This document shows, piece by piece, positions 1-4,566 of a stretch of 9,127 nucleotides of DNA (its first letter is position 1; each line of letters opens with the position of its first letter). The notes below the pieces were generated by a model. It ran no database searches, was not told the origin of the DNA, and worked only from the letters and a program-made list of their open reading frames with translations. A program made the translations under genes and the position numbers. Source of the stretch: JBIOJM01 sp044450785. GTDB lineage: Bacteria > Planctomycetota > Planctomycetia > Isosphaerales > Isosphaeraceae. Location of the stretch: NCBI GenBank assembly GCA_044450785.1, contig JBIOJM010000388.1, forward strand, positions 1 to 9,127. The letters are read 5' to 3'.

Positions 1-161
1 AAAACACTGAAAAACCAACTCCTCTCGCAACCATGAGAAATGCCGGGGGCCTGGGGGAAGTTTGCGCCTCCTCGAGTGCTCCAGCGGGGAGAGTTCATGG
101 GGAGTATGGCCAGTCGGCTATCCGAGTGAAAACCGCTCTAACCCGACGATCCCTTTGACGA

Positions 162-187
162 TGGTCGATCCAATGCAAGATCGACCA
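162..187. promoter_or_regulatory. Perfect 9-bp inverted repeat, operator-like
   Basis: TGGTCGATC (162-170) and GATCGACCA (179-187) are perfect reverse complements separated by 8 bases. The element lies about 110 bases upstream of the SDR start and directly after a TTGACG (155-160). It could be the binding site of a dimeric regulator or a DNA/RNA hairpin. The same 9-mer GATCGACCA recurs at 2564-2572. No regulator gene is visible in the window, so the function is inferred only. Confidence 0.4.
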
Positions 188-241
188 CGATCATCTCGAC
201 CCGCTTCATGTGTGGTCAAGAAACACGGTACGTGATAAGTT

Positions 242-278
242 GTCTCGACCCGGATCGAGACCCGAGGGTCCTCGGACC
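242..278. repeat. Cluster of short palindromes in the SDR leader
   Basis: TCTCGACCCGGATCGAGA (243-260) is palindromic at 16 of 18 positions, and the flanking G242/C261 extend it by one more pair. It is followed directly by CCGAGG-GT-CCTCGG (262-275), which overlaps an alternative GGTCC-TC-GGACC (267-278). These lie just upstream of the ribosome binding site and could fold in the 5' leader of the mRNA or bind a protein. GC-rich sequence makes short palindromes common, so confidence is modest. Confidence 0.35.
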
Positions 279-284
279 GCTCGC

Positions 285-288
285 GAGG
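285..288 (+). promoter_or_regulatory. Ribosome binding site of the SDR gene
   Basis: GAGG sits 7 bases upstream of the ATG at 296, which supports that start codon. Confidence 0.5.
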
Positions 289-295
289 CAAACGC

Positions 296-1042
296 ATGAC
301 GGAGTTCTTTCGGTTGGAAGGCCAGGCGGCGCTGGTGACGGGAGCCGGCCGAGGGATCGGCGCGGGAATCGCGCGCCGGCTTCATGCGGCGGGTGCGCGG
401 ATCGCGGTCTTTGACCGCGATGCCGCGACGGCCCAGTCTGTCGCGGGCGAGCTGGGTGGACTGGCACTGGTTGGCGACGTCTGTTCGCAAGACCAGGTCG
501 TCGCCGCCGTCGATCAGGCCGAGGCCAAGCTCGGACCTCTGTCGATCCTGGTCAACAATGCCGGCATCACCGGCCGGACCGACGTGAGCTGGAACCTCGA
601 AGCCGACGAGGTGCGGCGGGTTCTCGAGGTCAACGTCATCGGTCCATTTCTGTTCTGCAAGACCGTGGTCCCCAGGCTGCTCGAGCGTGGCTACGGGCGG
701 ATCGTGAACGTGGCCTCGATCGCCGGCAAGGAAGGGAACCCGACGCTCTTACCCTACTCGGCGTCCAAGGCCGCGGTCATCGCCATGACCAAGTCGCTGG
801 CCAGGGAGCTGGCCGGCAAGGGGGACATCACCGTCAATGCGATCTCGCCGGCCGTCATCAAGACGGCGATCCTCGAAGACATCGCGCCCGGCACGGTCGA
901 GTACATGATCTCCAAGATCCCCATGGGGCGGACCGGCACCATCGACGAGGTCGCCGCCCTGATCCACTATCTCGTCAGCCCAGAGGCGAGTTTCACCACC
1001 GGCCAGTGCTATGACATCAGCGGCGGCCGGGCCACGTATTGA
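296..1042 (+). CDS. SDR family NAD(P)-dependent oxidoreductase (FabG-like)
   Basis: A 248-residue classical short-chain dehydrogenase/reductase with a full Rossmann fold. Visible motifs are the cofactor loop TGAGRGIG (15-22), D61 in the adenine-contacting GDV, NNAG (87-90), and the catalytic tetrad N113, S141, Y154 and K158 (YSASK, 154-158). An aspartate at the end of the second strand (D40 in VFDRD) usually means preference for NAD(H) over NADP(H). The length is normal for the family, and the C-terminus reads TGQCYDISGGRATY. Such enzymes oxidise or reduce alcohols, sugars or 3-oxoacyl thioesters in the cytoplasm. The substrate cannot be fixed from sequence, and no fatty-acid or sugar pathway gene lies nearby. 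The start at 296 is supported by GAGG and by the Rossmann strand following closely. It appears to be monocistronic, with a hairpin just after the stop. Confidence 0.93.
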   Translation: MTEFFRLEGQAALVTGAGRGIGAGIARRLHAAGARIAVFDRDAATAQSVAGELGGLALVGDVCSQDQVVAAVDQAEAKLGPLSILVNNAGITGRTDVSWNLEADEVRRVLEVNVIGPFLFCKTVVPRLLERGYGRIVNVASIAGKEGNPTLLPYSASKAAVIAMTKSLARELAGKGDITVNAISPAVIKTAILEDIAPGTVEYMISKIPMGRTGTIDEVAALIHYLVSPEASFTTGQCYDISGGRATY

Positions 1043-1047
1043 TCCTG

Positions 1048-1070
1048 ATCCGACTTTTGGAAAGTCCGAT
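1048..1070 (+). terminator. Hairpin just after the SDR stop, possible terminator
   Basis: ATCCGACTTT (1048-1057) pairs with AAAGTCCGAT (1061-1070) in 9 of 10 positions around a 3-base loop, starting 6 bases after the stop codon. The position suits a terminator or 3'-end stabiliser. No T tract follows, so it is not a canonical intrinsic terminator. Confidence 0.4.
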
Positions 1071-1132
1071 GCGCGATCGCACGGAGCCAACGCTGATTTC
1101 GGCCCGTCGATGCGAGAATGCTGGAAGGACCC

Positions 1133-1648
1133 ATGAACGACCATCCTCAACCGATCCCCGATCGGCGCTCCGAGAACCCTGACGGCGAGGTCCTCGCGCC
1201 GCGAACCGAAAGCGAGATCGTCACCCCCGCGCAGCCGGCGGCGAGCCGGCCCACGTCACCGGTGCCGCCGGACCGGTTCGAGCCACCCATCTCGGCGCTC
1301 GGCCCACTGTTTCGCTATCGGCTCGAGCGGATCCGCTTCTGCCGGGTGAGCTTCGTGGTGGACATCAACACGCGGCCCACCGAGCGCGTGCTCGGGGGTT
1401 ATTACAAGTCGCGACGCCTCGTCCGAATCTACTCACACGACCGGGTGGACGGCCGGCGCCCCCTGGAAGAGCTCTTCGACACCTTCCTTCACGAGGTCGC
1501 GCACCACCTCGAGTACACGGAGCCACACTCGTTCGGCTCGCGACGGTGCCGGCGGATCCACGGCCTGATGCACAGCCGGCTATTCTGGCGAATCCTGGGC
1601 GAGCTGAAGTGGCGCTGGGCCGAATTGCAAACCCAGCGCCGCGGTTGA
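1133..1648 (+). CDS. SprT/YgjP-like putative zinc metallopeptidase
   Basis: A 171-residue protein. Residues 1-55 are rich in Pro, Arg and Glu and look disordered. The rest is a compact metallopeptidase-like domain with HEVAH (H120, E121, H124), the HExxH zinc motif with its catalytic glutamate, and a downstream MHSRLFW in which H147 is the likely third zinc ligand, as in the SprT and YgjP (DUF45) families. GGYYKSRRLVRIY (88-100) matches the strand preceding the helix in such domains. There is no signal peptide or membrane segment, so it is probably cytoplasmic. SprT-like proteins include DNA-protein crosslink proteases, but that role is not shown here. An in-frame ATG at 1118 would add five residues; ATG 1133 is preferred because GGAAGG (1123-1128) sits 4 bases before it. 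It converges on the peroxiredoxin gene. Confidence 0.75.
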   Translation: MNDHPQPIPDRRSENPDGEVLAPRTESEIVTPAQPAASRPTSPVPPDRFEPPISALGPLFRYRLERIRFCRVSFVVDINTRPTERVLGGYYKSRRLVRIYSHDRVDGRRPLEELFDTFLHEVAHHLEYTEPHSFGSRRCRRIHGLMHSRLFWRILGELKWRWAELQTQRRG

Positions 1649-1654
1649 GGCGGA

Positions 1655-1682
1655 GCGCCGGCAGCCCGGGAACCGGCAGCGC
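1655..1682. terminator. GC-rich hairpin between convergent genes
   Basis: The 45-base gap between the metallopeptidase and the peroxiredoxin holds GCCGG (1657-1661) paired with CCGGC (1673-1677). An alternative outer pairing is GCGC (1655-1658) with GCGC (1679-1682). The loop contains CCCGGG. Its position suits a shared bidirectional terminator, but neither strand shows a T tract. Confidence 0.35.
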
Positions 1683-1693
1683 CGAGTCCTGGC

Positions 1694-2239
1694 TCAATCC
1701 GAGGCGAGGCCCAGCTCTTTGAGCTTGGCGGCCACGTCCGCGCCGGCTTTGTCCGGTTTGACCGCCTTGTCGATGGCCCGGATGATCCCATCCTTGTCGA
1801 CGTAGAAAGTCCAGCGATTGGCGAAGCCGCGTGCTGGATTGATGACCCCGTAATCCTTGGCCGTGGTCTTGTCGGGATCGCTGAGGATCGGATAGTCGAG
1901 ATCGAGCGACTCGGCAAACTTCTTGTTCTCGTCGGCCGTGTCGACGCTGGCGGTGAAATAGGCGACCTTGAGGTCGTGCAGGGCTTTGCTGTTTTCACGA
2001 AGCGACTTGCATTCCTTGGTGCAGCCGCCCGTGAACGCCTTGGGGAACCAGGCGATCACCACCGGGGACTTCCCCTTGAACTGCTCCAAAGTGTACGTCT
2101 TGCCGTCCGAACCCTGCAGCGAAAAGGCCGGGGCCTGGTCGCCGACCTTCAACTCGGACGCGGCTGCGCCGGCGACGATGAACACGGAGAGAACGCCCAG
2201 ACTCAGCATGGCCGCCCTCCTCCCAACGCTTCGAGACAT
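1694..2239 (-). CDS. Secreted peroxiredoxin, PrxQ/BCP-type
   Basis: A 181-residue thiol peroxidase with an N-terminal signal peptide: basic SVGRR, a hydrophobic stretch at about 10-23, and an AAA-S cleavage site near 27. The mature part begins LKVGDQAPAFSLQGSDGKTY, typical of the AhpC/TSA and PrxQ fold. The active site P66-K-A-F-T70-G-G-C73 gives the peroxidatic C73. R142 in NRWTFYVDKDG fits the conserved active-site arginine. A second cysteine, C77, is four residues on (CTKEC), whereas PrxQ/BCP enzymes usually have CxxxxC with five. It would reduce peroxides outside the cytoplasmic membrane; the electron donor is not visible here. An upstream in-frame start at 2365 would add 42 residues without domain character. 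The ATG at 2239 is chosen because AGGAGG lies 5 bases before it and a clean signal peptide follows. Confidence 0.9.
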   Translation of the reverse strand: MSRSVGRRAAMLSLGVLSVFIVAGAAASELKVGDQAPAFSLQGSDGKTYTLEQFKGKSPVVIAWFPKAFTGGCTKECKSLRENSKALHDLKVAYFTASVDTADENKKFAESLDLDYPILSDPDKTTAKDYGVINPARGFANRWTFYVDKDGIIRAIDKAVKPDKAGADVAAKLKELGLASD

Positions 2240-2244
2240 CAGAA

Positions 2245-2250
2245 CCTCCT
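2245..2250 (-). promoter_or_regulatory. Strong Shine-Dalgarno deciding the peroxiredoxin start
   Basis: On the minus strand this reads AGGAGG, 5 bases upstream of the ATG whose first base is 2239. It is the best ribosome binding site in the window and rules in the shorter protein with a signal peptide. Confidence 0.8.
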
Positions 2251-2354
2251 CGCACTTTGGCATCACCATGGATATTCCGGGCATCTCCCAGGCCCGGGAC
2301 CTGACTTCGAAGCCTAACAGCCCGTTCAACCCGACGCAACCAAGGTGTCCAATC

Positions 2355-2374
2355 ATTGACAACAAATTGTCGAT
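2355..2374. promoter_or_regulatory. Operator-like inverted repeat in the divergent region
   Basis: ATTGACAA (2355-2362) faces TTGTCGAT (2367-2374) across a 4-base CAAA spacer. Seven of eight positions are complementary and the eighth would be a G-T wobble. The left arm includes a consensus-like TTGACA. It lies 116 bases upstream of the peroxiredoxin start and about 200 bases upstream of the lipoprotein start. It could bind a dimeric regulator controlling either gene. Confidence 0.4.
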
Positions 2375-2563
2375 GCGCGCCCGATCAGGGCACTTTTCTC
2401 TTGCATCGCGCGAGAGTTCCTGTCCAAATCAAGTGAATTGACCGAGTCGTTTCGGGAGCGCCTCGAGCTCGGCACGCGGCGACGGAGTCTTGACCGGCCG
2501 CCGGATGGCTTGGGTTCCTTGACGAAGCCGGTCCTCCACTTGCTTCAACCTTGAGAGAAAAGA

Positions 2564-2578
2564 GATCGACCATGGTCG
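2564..2578. promoter_or_regulatory. Palindrome CGACCATGGTCG over the lipoprotein start codon
   Basis: CGACCATGGTCG (2567-2578) is a perfect 12-base palindrome containing the ATG at 2572. Together with the preceding GAT it repeats the 9-mer GATCGACCA (2564-2572), which also forms the right arm of the inverted repeat at 162-187. It could influence initiation or be bound by the same factor. A chance match cannot be excluded. Confidence 0.25.
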
Positions 2579-3027
2579 GGCGTCCCCATCGGCGAGTCTG
2601 GTCTTGTGCGACGTTGGCCGCCCTGGGACTGGCGGCTCCGGGCTGTAGCGGCAAAGTCGACGAGTTGCCGCGCGAAGCGGTCCCAGGGACGGTGAGGCTC
2701 GACGGCCGGCCTCTGGCGAGCGGCACGATCGTTTTCTTACCCTCCGGAGAACAAAAGTCCAAACATACGGTTTCGAGTTCAGACGTGATCGAGAACGGCC
2801 GCTTCTTGATCCCGCGGGCGAAAGGACTGGTCCCCACCAAGTATCGGATCGCGATCTACGGGGGTAAGAAGCACGAAGGACTCCCAAATCCGGACATCGG
2901 CCCAGAACAGGCCCCGCCACCGGCCAAGGACTTCATTCCCGAGAAATACAACGTCGAGACGGAGCTGGAGGTCGAGATCAAGCCAGGGGGTATCAGGGAG
3001 TTGAAAATCGAACTTGTCTCGAAGTGA
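2572..3027 (+). CDS. Putative small lipoprotein with beta-sandwich (transthyretin-like) domain
   Basis: A 151-residue protein. A short basic start (GRPHRR) and a hydrophobic stretch (about 9-23) end in LAAPGC, a plausible but imperfect lipobox, so C25 may be lipidated after signal peptidase II cleavage. The rest resembles small planctomycete lipoproteins with a carboxypeptidase-regulatory or transthyretin-like beta-sandwich: GTVRLDGRPLASGTIVFLP (39-57), then GRFLIPRAKGLVPTKYRIAIYG (76-97, with a G-L-V-P-x-x-Y turn), and a final PEKYNVETELEVEIKPGG strand (123-140). Such proteins are often found beside DUF1559 pilin-like genes, but none is in this window. The function is unknown; it is presumably envelope-associated. 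ATG 2572 is preferred over an in-frame TTG at 2551 because AAGAGA (2560-2565) lies just upstream. A 12-base palindrome spans the start codon. Confidence 0.75.
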   Translation: MVGRPHRRVWSCATLAALGLAAPGCSGKVDELPREAVPGTVRLDGRPLASGTIVFLPSGEQKSKHTVSSSDVIENGRFLIPRAKGLVPTKYRIAIYGGKKHEGLPNPDIGPEQAPPPAKDFIPEKYNVETELEVEIKPGGIRELKIELVSK

Positions 3028-3130
3028 GGCGGCTCTTCGACCGATTCTTCGATAGGATTTGAAGGAGAGATCTCCCGACTCCAAGCCGATGCAATTGCGG
3101 ACCATTCCTGGATAACGGAACCGAATGGTG

Positions 3131-3136
3131 TAGAAT
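3131..3136 (+). promoter_or_regulatory. Possible -10 element upstream of the first sedolisin gene
   Basis: TAGAAT, preceded directly by TG, lies 89 bases before the ATG at 3226 in the 198-base gap after the lipoprotein. No -35 match sits at the usual distance. It is a candidate only. The same gap holds the 8-base palindrome GAGATCTC (3067-3074). Confidence 0.25.
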
Positions 3137-3225
3137 TCTTCCGCGGCACCTAACTTCATTCGCGTCAACCGGTGGCCGACTCGCGGAATTCCACAACTTC
3201 GATGCACATCCTGAGACAGCCACTG

Positions 3226-4473
3226 ATGCGGACGCGTCGCCGTCGTGCCCTCCGGCCGGTTCTGGATCAGCTCGACGATCGCTGCTTGCTCTCGAGCCTG
3301 ACTCCGGCGCAGGTGACTCACGCCTACGGTCTCGATGCGATCACCTTCCCGACGTCATCGGGGACGGTCAAGGGTGATGGTTCGGGCCAGACCATCGCGC
3401 TGATCGAAGCCTACCACGACCCGAACATCGCATCGGACCTGCAGACGTTCGATCAAGCGTTCAATCTCCCGACACCGACGCTGATTGTGACGAATCAGGC
3501 CGGCTCGGTTTCCAACGCGGGCTGGGCACTCGAGGAGTCGCTGGATGTCGAGTGGGCGCACGCCGTCGCACCCGGCGCCGTCATCGTGGTGGTCGAGGCG
3601 CAGTCGCAGAGCCGCAACAGCCTGTTGAGGGCCGTGAATACGGCCCGGAACACACCGGGGGTCGTGGCGATCTCGATGAGCTTCGGGTTCAACGAGTTTG
3701 CCAGAGAGCCTTCCTTTAACTCCGATTTCACGACCCCTGCCGGGCACCAAGGCATCACATTCGTGGCCGCCAGCGGCGATAGCGGGCCGCAGGGGGGCGC
3801 CGAGTGGCCTTCGGTTTCACCCAACGTACTCGCCGTCGGGGGAACCTCACTCTACGTTAACGGGTCGGGGCAATACCAGGCGGAGTCGGCCTGGATCGAT
3901 AGCAGCGGGGGATTCGGCCGGTATCAGCCGGAGCCCGGCTATCAAAGATCGGTCCAGGGGACCGGCAAACGAAGCACGCCGGACGTTGCTTTCGACGGCG
4001 ATCCGAATACGGGTGTCGCGGTCTACGAAACCTCGCCCTCCACGGGCCGGGGGTCATGGGTAACCGTCGGCGGGACGAGCCTGGGCACCCCAGCCTGGGC
4101 GGCAATCATCGCCATCGTTGACCAGGGGCGGGGCCTTTCGGGTCAGGGGAGCCTGGACGGGCCGACGCAGACCCTGCCGGCCCTCTACGCCCTCCCCTCG
4201 AGGGATTTCAACGCGATCGCCCCCCTACCCCGCTCCGGCGGCGCCAGTGCCAACACGTCCACCGGCCGGGGAACGCCCGTCGGCCCGTCACTCGTCGCCG
4301 ACCTGGTCGCGACCCACACGACGACGACGCTGACCACGAGCGGGATTGCGGCGAGGCGCGGCTCGCAAGCCTCCCGTTCCAAGAAAAAGCTCAGTTTTCG
4401 CTACAGAACGATGGGGCGATCGATCTCATCCAGCCCATACCATCGCGCCAGACCGACCGTCTCGACGATGTAA
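3226..4473 (+). CDS. Sedolisin-family (S53) serine-carboxyl peptidase, paralog 1
   Basis: A 415-residue protein from ATG 3226. An arginine-rich start (RTRRRR) is followed by LDQLDDRCLLS (13-23), an N-terminal motif common in exported planctomycete proteins and probably a sorting signal. The peptidase domain begins at LTPAQVTHAYG (25). Catalytic residues are E103 and D107 (EESLD), D185 (oxyanion aspartate in ASGDSG) and S285 (GGTS with a following P). All four are present, so it should be active. The roughly 200-residue activation propeptide usual in sedolisins is missing. The calcium-loop region (about 327-352, ending ANTSTGRGTP) is short and lacks the usual aspartate. The tail (375-415) is Arg/Ser/Lys-rich. 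A GTG at 3172 or an ATG at 3202 would give longer forms; 3226 is chosen because paralog 2 starts at the equivalent residue. Confidence 0.88.
   Translation: MRTRRRRALRPVLDQLDDRCLLSSLTPAQVTHAYGLDAITFPTSSGTVKGDGSGQTIALIEAYHDPNIASDLQTFDQAFNLPTPTLIVTNQAGSVSNAGWALEESLDVEWAHAVAPGAVIVVVEAQSQSRNSLLRAVNTARNTPGVVAISMSFGFNEFAREPSFNSDFTTPAGHQGITFVAASGDSGPQGGAEWPSVSPNVLAVGGTSLYVNGSGQYQAESAWIDSSGGFGRYQPEPGYQRSVQGTGKRSTPDVAFDGDPNTGVAVYETSPSTGRGSWVTVGGTSLGTPAWAAIIAIVDQGRGLSGQGSLDGPTQTLPALYALPSRDFNAIAPLPRSGGASANTSTGRGTPVGPSLVADLVATHTTTTLTTSGIAARRGSQASRSKKKLSFRYRTMGRSISSSPYHRARPTVSTM
3262..3294 (+). other. LDxLDDRCLLS N-terminal motif, paralog 1
   Basis: This encodes LDQLDDRCLLS at residues 13-23. It resembles the LExLEDRxLLS and LEPR-XLL-type motifs near the N-termini of exported planctomycete proteins. 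It follows a basic stretch but has no long hydrophobic core, unlike a Sec signal peptide. The 15 bases at 3274-3288 are identical to 4615-4629 in paralog 2. Confidence 0.7.
3529..3552 (+). repeat. 24-base identical block shared by the sedolisin paralogs, copy 1
   Basis: This block, coding for the catalytic LEESLDVE region, is identical base for base to 4897-4920, third codon positions included. It supports tandem duplication and perhaps gene conversion or homologous recombination between the copies. Confidence 0.8.
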
Positions 4474-4485
4474 CCATGGATCTCA

Positions 4486-4514
4486 TTGTATTTTGAGGTC
4501 GCGTGATGTAGGCT
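4486..4514 (+). promoter_or_regulatory. Weak promoter candidate between the two sedolisin genes
   Basis: TTGTAT (4486-4491) and TAGGCT (4509-4514) are spaced by 17 bases, with TG directly before the second element. Each matches only three of six consensus positions. If real, paralog 2 and the downstream membrane protein gene could be transcribed separately from paralog 1. Confidence 0.25.
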
Positions 4515-4532
4515 CAATTCGAATGAGACCTC
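4495..4532. repeat. Inverted repeats in the gap between the sedolisin genes
   Basis: GAGGTC (4495-4500) and GACCTC (4527-4532) are perfect complements. Inside them CTC-A-ATTCGAAT-GAG (4513-4527) is a palindrome with one bulged base. This could form a cruciform or an mRNA hairpin that attenuates or stabilises the transcript between the two paralogs. There is no T tract. Confidence 0.35.
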
Positions 4533-4552
4533 GCAATGGAATGCACATCGTT

Positions 4553-4556
4553 GGAG
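4553..4556 (+). promoter_or_regulatory. Ribosome binding site of the second sedolisin gene
   Basis: GGAG lies 10 bases before ATG 4567, slightly long but acceptable. An ATG at 4541 lies upstream but is out of frame, so it does not compete as a start of this protein. Confidence 0.45.
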
Positions 4557-4566
4557 ATGGTCACTC

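Larger units (their letters stand above)
1..295. other. Leader region upstream of the SDR gene, no convincing gene
   Basis: No convincing coding sequence. The only forward ORF starting early (33-158, 41 codons) has no ribosome binding site and an unremarkable product. The stretch does hold several inverted repeats (listed separately), a TTGACG at 155-160 that could be a -35 element, and a GAGG ribosome binding site just before the SDR start. I see no clear -10 box at the matching distance. The best reading is a promoter and regulatory leader for the SDR gene. Confidence 0.5.
2240..2571. other. Divergent intergenic region between peroxiredoxin and lipoprotein genes
   Basis: This 332-base stretch should hold the promoters of both flanking genes. 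No protein-coding signal is convincing in it. The section around 2340-2450 is more AT-rich than its surroundings. It contains TTGACA (2356-2361), a perfect -35 sequence on the plus strand, but no good -10 box at 16-18 bases. That TTGACA lies inside an inverted repeat (separate entry). A weak CAGG/CCTG pairing surrounds CCCGGG near 2289-2303. Confidence 0.5.

Noticed and set aside
33..158. Small forward ORF of 41 codons at the left edge
   Set aside because: No ribosome binding site, no recognisable motif, and only a short open stretch in a region that looks regulatory.
1073..1080. GCGATCGC palindrome, the HIP1 sequence of cyanobacteria
   Set aside because: I noticed only this one copy, and the window is otherwise planctomycete-like, so it is most likely chance.
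2240..2365. N-terminal extension of the peroxiredoxin from a start at 2365
   Set aside because: It would bury the signal peptide behind 42 unrelated residues, and the internal ATG at 2239 has a near-ideal AGGAGG.
4346..4473. Frameshift in the tail of the first sedolisin compared with the second
   Set aside because: I read the other two frames after TTLTTSG and found no His/Lys-rich tail or other match to paralog 2. Real divergence is the simpler explanation.
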